Positions 44,206-54,504 are shown, counted from the stretch's first letter. The stretch: DNA of 64,000 nucleotides from Diploptera punctata (GCA_030220185.1 JASPKZ010010277.1:310001-374000); one strand, 5' to 3'. Numbers and translations are program-made. Notes: a model not told the origin generated them from the sequence alone.

Positions 44206-44885
44206 TTTGTATCATTGTTCTAATATTATAGGGTTATCAAGTCTAGAGATTGAGAAGGACAGGTCAGGTAGGAAAGTTCTTGGTAAAATTGTGATTATGA
44301 AGACCTAGACTGATATTCCATGAAGTTTTGAGAATTGGATATTGGCAATATGTAATGACTTCAGATTGTTGAGGGCTGGAATCAATGGAGGGCCAAAAGA
44401 TCCAGAATAAATAACTGGTGTTTTGATGGGACAAGTCCCGAAAGCGCTAGAGTTAAATAGCTAATTAAGTTGAGGAGACGGACCTTTCAGATGAATATTC
44501 CATAATTTTATATTTTAATTTTGAATAATACATCAACGGAACACATCATATATCTTATAAAAATTAAGTGGATTGGAGCTGGTAGAAAAATACACGAAAG
44601 ACTAACAAGGGAACTGCAACCATTACCTACCGAACCTTATCCTGAAAATTCTCCCAGAAAAGCGTTATGATGTACCAATGTCGTGTCCAAAAAAAAATAT
44701 ATATTTGCCGTTCTTAACTGCTTACCACAGGAATCGAAACTAGACTTCAGCGATGGCAACCCATTGTATGGATCAGATGCACTCCCTGCATGAGTACGAG
44801 TGTAGAGAAGTTAAGCCAGACGCGACGCGGACGGTACGTAGTGAGTGTTATCCATTATACCAATTCACTGATTTAATTACTTCCT
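44206..44885. other. No supported gene
   Basis: A plus frame from ATG 44753 (MATHCMDQMHSLHEYECREV) lies in a GC-richer patch (GACGCGACGCGGACGG) ahead of the mariner; function unknown, not called. Confidence 0.35.
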
Positions 44886-44889
44886 TATA

Positions 44890-45561
44890 CAGTGTGATTA
44901 TAAAGTCTCAGTACATTTTAAAGAAATCGCTTACATATCGTATTTCTGTTACAGCCATTCGAAAGATACAAATATGTTCACCACCAAAGAGCGGATAGAG
45001 ATTGTTACTGCGCGTTTAAGAGGCCAATCGTACGAGGAAGTTAGAGACAGATTGCAAAGGAAACCATCACGGGAGATGTGTATCTTGATATGTTGCAACT
45101 TTTCTTACAGCCACGGTTAAAGCAAGATGGTATCATTGATACAGTGGTGTTGCAACAAGATGGAGCACCTCCACACTTTGCTCTGGCTGTACGCGGGTGT
45201 CTCAATGACAGGTTTCCCAAAAAGTGGATTGGAAGGGCATCTCCTCGTATCTGGGCACCTCGTTCGCCAGACCTCACACCCCTGGACTTATTTGCTTAGG
45301 GGTTCATCAAGCAACAGGTGTACAGAACCAAGTTTCCTAATCTGCAAGTGTTGAAAGAACGCATACGCCAAGCGAGTGAAATGATTACAGAGGATATGTT
45401 GGTGCATGTTTTCCGGGCGACGGTGCGTCGTTGGGAAACATGTTTTGAGATTGATCGAGGTCATGTTGAACACTAACTTGAGAGTAGAAACTACCTTATA
45501 ATTTTTGTTTTATTTGCGCTACGTTATCCACAAAATGTACTGGGACTTTATAATCACACTG
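44890..45561 (+). mobile_element. Internally deleted mariner-type element (672 bp), near-perfect 30-bp inverted repeats
   Basis: Flanked by TA (44888-44889, 45562-45563). Left CAGTGTGATTATAAAGTCTC and right (reverse complement) CAGTGTGATTATAAAGTCCC: one mismatch in 30. The transposase is reduced to about 35 N-terminal and 130 C-terminal codons. Confidence 0.88.
44974..45476 (+). pseudogene. Mariner-type transposase with internal deletion and frameshift
   Basis: From ATG 44974: MFTTKERIEIVTARLRGQSY and EEVRDRLQR, then an abrupt join at about 45060 into another frame, ITGDVYLDMLQLFLQPRL, VLQQDGAPPHFALAVRGCLN, GRASPRIWAPRSPDLTPLD, a TAG where Trp is usual, then FIKQQVYRTKFPNLQVLKER and RRWETCFEIDRGHVEH. 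Second and third catalytic Asp (QQD, SPD) are present with 36 residues between; the first Asp and DNA-binding helices are deleted. Confidence 0.82.
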
Positions 45562-45980
45562 TACAATGTTAAAATTCTAAAATAAGTCCTGATATATCAG
45601 TCGTCCTCAGCTAAATTAAATTTTTGTTTAAAAAAAACTTCGTCAAGTAGTTAAAATTATGTAGGCCTTTAAGAAACAAGTTTCATATTCCGCATTTTAT
45701 TTGACATCCTTATTTATAGTTTAAATGAGATATTTAGCGCTGGATTTTCATGCCTTGCGGTTAAACACGGTAGATATTTTTTTGAGATACGGCCTTAGTA
45801 CATCACAACACTTATATGGAAGAAATCTCAAGGTAGGATTCGGCATATAATTGTTGACAGTTCCCTTGCAAGAACCATGGGAGATTTTAGTGCCATAAAT
45901 GATAAATAAAAATAAAGTAATATGCCAAGATTCAGTTTCTATATGTTGATTTATCTTATCTGTGGTACAGTACGAATATA

Positions 45981-46485
45981 CAGGGTGTAACAGGGCCTAA
46001 CCGACAAAATGATAGGGATGATAGGTCATGCAGAGAGGATCATTTTTTGTTAAGGAACATATTGTCGCAAACACGTCGTTTATAAGTTATGTGCAGATCC
46101 TGTAAGGGTCAGAATTGAATACAAACAATTCTACACGTATACGTTTATTGAAAAATACATGTTCACACAATAAGTATTTTGACGACGTCAGAAATAATTC
46201 TGTCATGATCGGCCGTGCTGGCTGATCGTTGCTGCGACGGTATCAAACATGAAATGAGGCACAGTCGACTATTTGAACAGTTATTGTAAAAAATATGCCT
46301 TTTTCAATAAAATTATATGTGAACAATTGTTTGTATTCAATTCCGACCCTTACGGATGAACACATTCATCTGCGCATAACTCATAAAGGACGATTTTGCG
46401 ACTATATGTTCCTTAACAATTTTTTCCCCCCTCTGCATGATCTAAAATCCCTATCATTTTGTCGGTGAGTTCCTGTTACACCCTA
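45981..46485. mobile_element. 505-bp MITE with long inverted repeats, TA target
   Basis: Left CAGGGTGTAACAGGGCCTAA, right (reverse complement) TAGGGTGTAACAGGAACTCA, then CCGACAAAATGATAGGGAT on both; similarity extends about 190 bp with gaps. TA flanks both sides. No transposase. TA target and CAGGG-type ends fit a mariner/Tc1-driven element. Confidence 0.8.
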
Positions 46486-46855
46486 TATATTATCTACCAT
46501 TGTTGCTAAATGAAAAGTTGACAGGTGTTGATTTGTCTTATGATGAAAGAAGTACGGGAGTTACATGTATAAATATCTTGAATGTAGCAGAACACTGTTT
46601 GTAGAATTATTTCTCATTCCCCATCTGTGACACATGTCACGTTAGCATCCTCATATTACTTGTGATATCTCCACCTTAATGTGTCTCACATCTCGAGAAG
46701 CACTTGTATGTTTCCATTCCACAATCTATGCGAACTTTCACCTCGATAACTCTCACTCTTAAGTCATTTTCGATTTTTCGCTTACGATGCGTAAATTATA
46801 CCAGCATTTTTAGAATCTATTTTAGATAAAAGTGAGAATTCAACTGTATAAATTG
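46486..46855. other. No gene seen
   Basis: No recognised feature. Confidence 0.35.
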
Positions 46856-46857
46856 AA

Positions 46858-47350
46858 AGAAGAATAACTAATGGAATAAGAATCATTGGTATGTTGAACT
46901 CAGTACGTTCGAATGGAAATATAATATACAGAAGGAAGAAAACTATATTTCAAGCCCTGTGACAAAGCATTTTATTATATGGGTCCCAAACCTGGACAGT
47001 AAGTACACAACCAGCCAGCAATCTGTTAGGAGTGGAAATGGATTTTTGGAGGTGATCGACAAGAATTTCAAGAAGGGATAAGGTCAGAAACAGCACAATA
47101 AGGAAAATTATGCAAGTTGAAAAAAACATGTTAGGAAAAATATAAGAAAAACGTTTGAAATGGTATGGGCACCTCATAAGAATGGAAGAAGAGAAAATAC
47201 GAAGGAAGATCATCAATTAGAAATCTAATGGAAGAAGTGGAATAGGCAGGCCTAGAGAACGATGGATGAATGGTGTAAGAAAAGTATGGAAGCCAGAGAT
47301 TTGAGGGAAGAAGATGCTTTAAACAGGAATCTCTGGCGACAAAACACTTT
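46858..47350 (+). pseudogene. Non-LTR retrotransposon ORF2 C-terminal fragment
   Basis: Plus frames: GIRIIGMLNSVRSNGNIIYR, ILLYGSQTWTVSTQ, RRDKVRNSTIRKIMQVEKNM, KRLKWYGHLIRMEEEKI and GIGRPRERWMNGVRKVW. The LYGSxTW, RLKWYGH and GRPRxRW motifs place it with ORF2 C-termini. Stops interrupt it. Confidence 0.78.
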
Positions 47351-47432
47351 GGGTTGAAGGAGAAAAACTGTATTGTGGAATATTCCTTTAAACATTTTCT
47401 AACAACATGCCAACAAAATAATTACAGTTGAA

Positions 47433-47670
47433 ATGGAGTTTTGGAGAAAAGCTGAGAGAAATTCTCGACTGGAAACAATTAGAAATACAGAAATAAGAAA
47501 ATGGATGGATGCAGAAAGAAGTATAATGGATGAGATTGAACACAGAATGCTAAAATGGTATGTGCACGTAAGAAGAATGCAGGATGGGAGACTACCAAAG
47601 ACCGTGTGTGCATGGAAAGTTGAAACAAGGAGCAGAAAAGGAAGACCAAGAATAACCTAGAAGAATATTT
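47433..47670 (+). pseudogene. Non-LTR retrotransposon ORF2 C-terminal fragment
   Basis: EFWRKAERNSRLETIRNTEI, RMLKWYVHVRRMQDGRLPKT, RSRKGRPRIT. Same region of ORF2 as the previous fragment but a different copy; 50401-50640 (minus) is a relative. A hammerhead-like motif follows at 47681. Confidence 0.75.
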
Positions 47671-47680
47671 TTTTTTCAGG

Positions 47681-47722
47681 ACTGTTTCGGTTATATACAT
47701 ATACATATGTATCATCAGCCAA
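47681..47722 (-). ncRNA. Hammerhead-like motif, doubtful
   Basis: Minus strand has GGCTGATGAT (CTGATGA at 47712-47718), a TACATATGTATATGTA stretch and ACCGAAACAGTCCTG (GAAA at 47685-47688). The order CTGATGA, stem, GAAA, AGTC fits the motif, but the bases next to GAAA (TATAACC) do not pair with those after CTGATGA, so stem II is not convincing. Confidence 0.3.
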
Positions 47723-47735
47723 AATATTCAATGGC

Positions 47736-47758
47736 TATATATATATATATATATATAT
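47736..47758. repeat. (AT)n microsatellite
   Basis: About 11 AT units. Confidence 0.9.
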
Positions 47759-47799
47759 ACATACATAGAGCATTAAGTTTTTTTTACAATGTATGTGGA

Positions 47800-48065
47800 G
47801 CTGGCCCATAGCATGAACCCACAACTTGGAGGACCAAAGACTTTTTCAGGAGTCCACCATTGATCAGTTGCTGTCACTGCAGCTAAGAGTCTGATCCAAC
47901 CCTTTATTGCCTCATCCGCCATCTGCACGATACCGTTGGTCTCCTACTCTGCTGTATCCGCCGTTAGGGTCTTCACCGTAACCCTCACAAGGTACTATCA
48001 GCCGGGTTTTTTTAACGAGGTGTTACTCCTCCCTCTCCTCCTTTCTTATCCGGGACCGGCAATGT
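47800..48065. repeat. GC-richer block, probable old repeat end
   Basis: CTGCTGTATCCGCCGTTAGG, CCTCACAAGGTACTATCAGC and CTTATCCGGGACCGGCAATG stand out from the AT-rich surroundings. No frame and no second copy here. A repeat origin is a guess. Confidence 0.3.
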
Positions 48066-48475
48066 TAGCAGAATAGCATTCAGAATTCAATGAGGAAATT
48101 TGGTGTAACGGATGAAGGCACAGAGAACGATGGAGAACTTTAATTAAGGGAAATTTGTGAATGTTTGTTACAAACTGATAGTATATACGTCCGCAGTCAT
48201 TTATGTATTTTTTTAAAAACTAATGCTAATTATTAAGATCCGTTGGAGAAACCCCTCAATGATGAGGAAAATTATCAAAATGAATGAAATGTTTATATTA
48301 AGAGAAGAATGAAATTTTCACACTGCTACCTTGTGCCTATTAAATTTTGTTTTTGTTAACTTTTCCATTCATTTTAACAAGTATGTCCACAAGCTTATGT
48401 TCTGAAAATCTCATTCACAAGTTACATGTTTCGCTCATTATAGCACAAATCAATGTTGATCAAATTTAATGTAAT

Positions 48476-48551
48476 ATGGTACGACCGGGAATCGAACCCG
48501 AGCCCGCTGCGTGACAAGACAGCGCGCTACGTCGAGACCACAGCGGTGGAC

Positions 48552-48552
<1 letters not shown>
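48476..48552 (-). repeat. SINE S1 tRNA-like head, minus
   Basis: Reverse complement of the S1 head: AGTCCACCGCTGTGGTCTCG ... GGGTTCGATTCCCGGTCG, with box B intact. Only the head is present; it faces the plus copy across a TA repeat. Confidence 0.85.

Positions 48553-48582
<30 letters not shown>
48553..48582. repeat. (AT)n microsatellite between two opposed SINE heads
   Basis: About 15 AT units. Confidence 0.95.
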
Positions 48583-48586
<4 letters not shown>

Positions 48587-48886
48587 TAGCGTGCTGCCGT
48601 CTCACGCAGCAGGCCCGGGTTCGATTCCCGGTCGGGACAGGCTCCTGGGTGAGGTTTTTTCGGGGGTTTTCGTCGCCTGTAAGACAAATGTCAGGAACCG
48701 TACGGCCCAACGGTCCCCGAAAATCATCAGGCCATCATCATCATTATCATTATCATAATCATCTTCACCGGTGTGGAAACACCGGGAAGCTACCGAACTT
48801 GTAATTCCTTAGTAAAGCTGCAAAGCATAGCATGAAAAAGCTATGATTGTAGTGAAAGACCTGCCCTCGGGCAGAATTACTATGGA
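48583..48886 (+). repeat. SINE S1, nearly complete
   Basis: GGTAGCGTGCTGCCGTCTCA, box B GGGTTCGATTCCC (48617-48629), GTAAGACAAATGTCAGGAA, ATCATCTTCACCGGTGTGG, ending CTGCCCTCGGGCAGAATTAC then an AT run. The first 20 bp of the head are replaced by the AT repeat. Confidence 0.88.
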
Positions 48887-49635
48887 TATATATATATATA
48901 TAAGGAAGAGAGTATAAAATATATATAAGGGAAGAGAGTATAAAATATTCAATAAATTAACTTCTAGATTTTTAATTATCTTTAGTACATTCAGTGTAAT
49001 GGTAGATCCATTTCTGAAATAGGCCAGTATTACAAAAAATAAACATGTAAAAACCAGATTATATAAAAAAAACATAAAACCAAAGATAATTAATTATATC
49101 CAAAAGGTGCGCTTAACACTGCTAGGTACGAGGTCAGGGACGAAGTCTCGTTAATATAGATTGGAATTGCTACACTTGAAATATAAATCAAATATACATA
49201 ATGATTTGTATATGACTTTGATTGATGGAGTAATTAGCTGTGAGATTTACCCAAGACAGTGAGTTATTTAAATGATATTAGCAAACACAAATAACTTTAT
49301 AATTACCACAGTTAATACACATGTAAATTGATGTGTGAATTCAAAGCTATTGCGTCATTTTGTGCAAAGGGATTGAAAAATGTTTAACTTGCAATTCAAT
49401 ATCCTGAATGGCATTGCTTACGTCATATCAGCTTGGATATGTTGTAATGTATAACACACTTGTGCTATGTGGAAAGCACTGTTGGGAGGTATGTTATATT
49501 TTAACACGGCTGACACTTTTTAAAGTTAAAATTAAACTCTTAGATATTCATTACTATTTAAAGGAAGTGACACCATTATATTTATTTTAATTAATGAGTT
49601 CGATTTTACGACTCACCTCATAATTGCAGATAACA

Positions 49636-50175
49636 CTGAGCAACAAAAAAATATTTTTTTTTTGTCTCAGAGAGAAAAATATGTGATTCTGAGTATATTT
49701 TCTCCTGAATTCAAATATGATATAGGTTTTTCTCTATCACGCAAGGTTTCCGAGAGAGAGGAATTTATAATTTCAAACATTTTAATATTTTCTTCATTCG
49801 TAACTACACAATATTCGAACATTTTGACTCACCTAGAAAGTAATAAATGTCGATTTTCTGCTATATTTCGCCTGTGGACCATCCCTCTTGATGGTCCAAC
49901 AATAATAGGCCAGTATATTAGGATTCCAATTGCATTTATATCTCTTTTCCATAGCTTAAATCTCCTGAGTTAGCTCATTTGGTTTTATTTAAAATGGACA
50001 AATGGACGAAAAAACATTTATTAAAAATTAATTATTTAAATCCATTAATTGAAATTGAAATAATAAACAAATTGTGGGTGATGGAGAAATTACGAATACA
50101 TATTTGAAAACACGATAAAAACTGCATTAAGTACAACTATTGGTACTCATGAGAGAAAAATCATGTTGACCAGTG
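49636..50175 (-). repeat. Dispersed repeat P, copy 1, with coding remnant
   Basis: Parallel to 61550-62095. The minus strand keeps a coding trace: KPNELTQEI, a stop, then MEKRYKCNWNPNILAYYCWT, IKRDGPQAKYS and an AG/GTGAGT donor-like site at 49836. The Trp-Asn-Pro-Asn and Tyr-Cys-Trp motif is kept in both copies, so the repeat once encoded a protein. I do not recognise its family with certainty. Confidence 0.6.
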
Positions 50176-50400
50176 TAATCTTAGATATTATTTACTAAAT
50201 ACAACTTTCAATGTTTTATATAATTTTCATAAATATTTATTTTATTTAGCATTTGTAACAGCTTATTCATTACACTGTATCTTCAGACGAATATCAGATA
50301 CAATTATTAATTAGTCTAGTTACTAAACCCAATTTCGTAACATGTTGTCTATAATATTTTATCTACGTTCAGAGTATTTTAGTATATAGAAGATCATCGG

Positions 50401-50640
50401 TTGATTAACATCTTTGACATCGTTCGATTCCTAATAGCCAATATTGTAGGTTCATCCAATCTCCAGGTTGTAGATGTTTCTCCTTGTTGTATAAATATAT
50501 TCCCTGATTCCAGGAGGTGTTACGTCTTCCTCTGTCTCGTCTTCCCTCAGGTTTCCATTCCAAAACACATTTTGGTACCGATCCTCTTCCATTCGCTGGA
50601 CATGTCCGTACCATGTTAATTGCTGAGTTTTAATATACTA
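50401..50640 (-). pseudogene. Non-LTR retrotransposon ORF2 C-terminal fragment
   Basis: Minus frames: WYGHVQRMEEDRYQNVF, EWKPEGRRDRGRRNTSW and LYNKEKHLQPGDW. Matches the L-type C-terminus at 47433 (RMQDGRLPKTV, GRPRIT). Confidence 0.7.
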
Positions 50641-50713
50641 TAAAATAGCGTCTTGAATCTTCATTTTCTACTTTATAACTGAGTTTAGTATAATATGCTG
50701 TACATTTATTATA

Positions 50714-51263
50714 CAGGGCTATTCGAAAATAAGGAACAGACTTCATAGATTTATTATTTCCAAGCTACAAAAAATATAAACAGAATGCTAACGTTCCTGG
50801 AAAGAAAAGTTCAAATTTCACTATTTCATGCATTCAATATGAGCACCATGTGTTATACGACAAATACCAAAACGGTGGCCCATTTATTGCCACACTCGAA
50901 TCAGCTCGTCTCTTGTTGTCGAATTTAGAACTTCAATAATTTGATGTCGCAGATTTTCAAGAGTGTCAGGCACAGGGTGATAAAAGCACGGTCTTTTTCG
51001 TAAACCCACAGATAAAAATCGCACGGAGTTAGGTCTGGTGATCTGGGAGGCCACCGACAATGAAGTTGATCTTCTGTTCCTCTTCTTCCAATCTAACAGT
51101 GCCAATGCAACTATGATCGCAACTTCAAGCAACAGCGCCAATGTGGCTATGATCGGAATTTGAAACTTTTCTCTTTCTAAGAACGTTGGAATTGTTTTTA
51201 TATTTTTTGTAGTTTGGAAGAAATAAATGTTTGAAGTCCGTTCCTTCTTTTTGAATATCCCTA
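50714..51263 (-). mobile_element. Deleted rosa-like mariner derivative with about 100-bp inverted repeats
   Basis: TA-flanked. Left CAGGGCTATTCGAAAATAAG, right (reverse complement) TAGGGATATTCAAAAAGAAG; similarity continues through CTACAAAAAATATAAA to AAAAGTT, about 100 bp. A transposase C-terminal remnant lies inside on minus. Ends and protein resemble the element at 59140-60526. Confidence 0.78.
50830..51075 (-). pseudogene. Transposase C-terminal remnant (rosa-like)
   Basis: Minus: RWPPRSPDLTPCDFYLW-like trace, then KDRAFIHPVPDTLENLRHQI, EVLNSTTRDELIRVWQ and GICRITHGAHIE. SPDL is the third catalytic Asp motif; RVTKGAHIE is the matching C-terminus at 59260. Only this quarter is left. Confidence 0.7.
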
Positions 51264-51833
51264 TACATAATGAGATTTGTTTATTACTGAAACGATAGTC
51301 CTATGTTTAAAGGAAGATCAATGTGGGCTTTGAAAAAAGAAAAGAAAAGAAAAGAAAAATTACGATAAATTAACAAACATTGTTGTTATAATCTGCAATA
51401 TAACTATCAATCATCATTAAAGAGTATTTTACGTTTTGTTGAACCTATATTGTATGTGTTGATAGCGTGTTTTGTTTTTTTGTTAGAATATAAAGTACGC
51501 ATGGGTATTGTTGCCTAGTAACTACGAACTAAAGCGTCACTGATTGTTACAGTAATAGATGAATACATTTTCTATCTATACGTATATTCAACTGTGTAAA
51601 CAAATATTTTATTTCAGATTTTAACGTTTTATATGTTTGTAACAAAAGGAAAAAGCTAGATCTTTTAGAAACTTTAGAAATAAGTAAATTATAGAAAAGT
51701 AATGTAATTAAATTCCCAATTAGATTTAAATGGTTCATCTCTATTCAATTTATAAAAACAATTGTATGTTTTATACATTACTATATAATTTGTTTACCTT
51801 ATATTTATATTGTATTGTTTAGTTACATTTGTT
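51264..51833. other. No gene seen
   Basis: AT-rich, with an (AAAGA)n run near 51337-51358. Confidence 0.4.
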
Positions 51834-52431
51834 ATTACGCGATAGTGTGTTTTGTCGTACTTACAGCAATGGCGAGCATGATTGGAGGTTCAACTTCCCA
51901 TATCTCGGGGTTGCCAATCCAAATAGCTATACTGTATTATTACATAGTACAAACCACTTGTGGGAAGTAAAACTACTGCTCTCTATGTATATTACGTACA
52001 ATGTATATACAAAAATATATCCAAAAGGTAGTGTTAATATATATTATATGAAACAAATCACTGCATTTCAAATGAACTGAATTTTATTTGAAACAATATA
52101 AAACAATGAATACGTACTTGCCGTCATTTTATCACTGATTTGGTGTCACGTCCTCTTGTACTTTCAACTAATAAATATTGCCCACACTGTTAACGTTAGT
52201 CAGTTGTTTATAATAAACGCAAATATTTCCAACAAAGATGTTATTATTTTACTATTATTTATTATTTTGAAAACACCATCGCGCAAAAATAATGTACAAC
52301 GCACGTTTGTGAAGTGTTTTACATAATCTTGAAAATTAAAAACCTCGCTATCGTTCGGTTGTTAAACATTTTCCTCGCTTCTCTAAAAACCACTTCACAA
52401 TCTCGCATCGTAATATACTATTACGCAGTTG
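51834..52431 (-). repeat. Dispersed 0.6-kb repeat Q, copy 2 (inverted)
   Basis: Reverse complement of 15051-15632 with scattered differences: TTACGCGATAGTGTGTTTTG at the left edge and CTCGCATCGTAATATACTA at the right. The donor-like GCT/GTAAGTACG is kept. Confidence 0.65.
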
Positions 52432-53269
52432 AATATAGAGAAAAAGTATTTGTATTTATGAAATTCTTGTGAAGATTTATGAAAATTATATAAAACTTTT
52501 GATATTTTTGTTTATTAAATATATCATGGATTTTCATTAAGTAAACACTAAATTAATTGATTTCTTAGATATTAAATGAATTACGACGCCGGTAAGTTTT
52601 CAGAATAAAATGATGATGACGATGGTAATGATGAAAACTTTGAGTGGGCGTAAAGGTGATGCAAGTTCCTTTATAAATATTCACGAATGAAAAGTTATAA
52701 AAGCAAATGGAGAGCGCTGTGAGAAATTTGGCTCAAATCCTTTAAAAAGTGAGTTAGTGATGACCAGTGGCCTGGAAGATATGTGAATCTCAACTGAGCC
52801 CATCCAGTTTTTCTGAATGAACGTTCTTCTTCCCTCCTATTTTATCGCTTTAAGCTTTCTTGTGGAGGCGTAAAACTTGTGGTTGTACATCACAACGTAA
52901 CTGCGATCCAGTTGGCTCTGATGAAAACATTCAAGAATCGTAATCGGGATATTCCTATATTGAATCTCTGCGCGAAGGGAATGCAATACAATTAATTCTT
53001 AATAATTCTACATAACTTAATGTATAATGTTATTGTATTATTATGTAATTTTAATATTATTGTGTTTCCTTATGTCACTGTAATATTATTGTTTTCTTTT
53101 TTCGTTTTTCTTTATACTATTACCAAATATTACTTTATTGTAACGGACTGTCAACAGCACGTACGGCTCACTGCCCGTGCTACCCATATTTGTATATAAC
53201 ATTGTATATATCTTACTTTTAGTCTAATAAAGTCCTATTACTACTATATTGAATCTCGAAATCCGCTCC

Positions 53270-53270
<1 letters not shown>
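52432..53270. other. No supported gene
   Basis: 53150-53260 looks like a retroposon 3' end on plus (GCCCGTGCTACCCATATTTG then GTCTAATAAAGTCCTATTAC, with AATAAA) followed by a microsatellite, but no coding part is recognised. Confidence 0.35.
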
Positions 53271-53360
<90 letters not shown>

Positions 53361-53373
53361 TTATTATTATTAT
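53271..53373. repeat. (TTA)n microsatellite
   Basis: About 33 TTA units with one TTC interruption at 53360; the longest simple repeat in the window. Confidence 0.95.
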
Positions 53374-53574
53374 GTGCGTTTATTTATTTTTTCTGTCGAA
53401 TTTTTAGTGTGTGAGTTATTTTAATACTAATCTCGGGACTATTTAACTGTTTTTGTTACTTGTTCCAGTTCTTAAAGGAATTATAGTTTTAAAATTTATT
53501 TTTCATAAATAATTTTATTAAAAAAGTAGAGTATTAAAATTAATACCTGGCATGTGCCGTTGTCCTCAATAGGT

Positions 53575-53668
53575 TATCGTCATCATCATACGGTATCATG
53601 GCAGCTGCAGCCGTCTTCCGGAAACCAAACGTCATTCCTCTCTGTCTATCCATTGACCTCCATCAAAT
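53575..53668 (-). repeat. Family L2 retrotransposon extreme 3' end
   Basis: TATCATGGCAGCTGCAGCCG, TCTTCCGGAAACCAAACGTC and CTATCCATTGACCTCC match 39783-39850. Only the last 95 bp are present. Confidence 0.75.
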
Positions 53669-53692
53669 AGGTTAATTTAAAACAAATTAAAA

Positions 53693-53732
53693 ACTGTAGG
53701 CCTTTCGGAAACCGGCTTCCATCATCAGCAGT
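53693..53732 (-). ncRNA. Hammerhead ribozyme, type I, intact core, GGCC class
   Basis: On minus: stem I ACTG (53732-53729), CTGATGA (53728-53722), stem II GGAA/TTCC with loop GCCGGT, GAAA (53706-53703), self-complementary AGGCCT, H17 = A at 53697, stem I return CAGT (53696-53693). All essential core bases are consensus; predicted cleavage follows A53697. Stem III is again palindromic, so a dimer is expected. AACTGTAG also recurs about 56 bp downstream (53748), hinting at an incomplete repeat of the unit. Probably from a Penelope-like element. Confidence 0.7.
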
Positions 53733-53849
53733 AGGATGTGCGCTACTAACTGTAGTTTTTGTTGTTTTGCAACACTTTTGACATCAGCGGTGTAATAATT
53801 TTATTTATTGTAATTTATATGTAAGAATACTTATTGTATTTATGTTCCA

Positions 53850-53921
53850 ACTTGGTTGAGTGGTAGATAAGGCCTTAAGGCCTTAACACTGCCAGGTAAA
53901 ATAAAGCTGTTATTATTATTA

Positions 53922-53976
<55 letters not shown>
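53850..53976 (+). repeat. CR1/L2-like (family L3) 3' end, plus, with (TTA)n tail
   Basis: GATAAGGCCTTAAGGCCTTA and ACACTGCCAGGTAAAATAAA followed by (TTA)n at 53911-53976: the plus-strand mirror of 20329-20420. Confidence 0.7.
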
Positions 53977-53977
<1 letters not shown>

Positions 53978-54213
53978 CACCGATATCGTAAAAGAATTGA
54001 AGACTATGCCAATTTTGGAATATATTAAACAGTACCAACTAAATTAGAAACACCATCTTCAAAGAATGAGTTCAAATCGGATCCCCAAAGCTGTTCATAA
54101 TTATATACCAAGAGGACGAAGATCTCTCGGCCGTCCTATGAAACGCTGGAGGGAAAATATCCTCTAAGATCGTAACAGGCCTTGGCCTAATACTTAGAAG
54201 GAAGAAGAAGAAT

Positions 54214-54264
<51 letters not shown>
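53977..54264 (+). pseudogene. Non-LTR retrotransposon fragment (family L4) with (TTA)n tail
   Basis: KHHLQRMSSNRIPKAVHNYI, PRGRRSLGRPMKRWRENIL and DRNRPWPNT match 16483-17040. The 3' end carries GAAGGAAGAAGAAGAATAG and then (TTA)n (54212-54264). Confidence 0.78.
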
Positions 54265-54268
<4 letters not shown>

Positions 54269-54504
54269 TCAGATACTGTACATTTATATCACGAGAACCA
54301 TAGCTTCACGTCCCTTCCGAAAAAATGAATCAATGCGCATGATTCTTACGCCATTAAAAATTCATCAACCCTAGATAGGTTTTGAACACACGAACCTCAA
54401 ATCAGAGGCGAACATGGCAATAATTGTTCCTCAGGATCGACCAAATAAGTGGTGCTATGAGTAAAGAAAAGGAAGAACTCTGATACATGGTATTTTTAAA
54501 CGAT

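Noticed and set aside
44753..44998. 81-codon plus frame in a GC-richer patch ahead of a mariner
   Set aside because: The frame runs into the mariner inverted repeat and has no recognisable domain; only its first 30 codons could be real.
52557..52592. Possible micro-exon between TTGATTTCTTAG and GTAAGTTTTC
   Set aside because: The 23 nt are AT-rich, the acceptor tract is weak and there is no coding or conservation argument.
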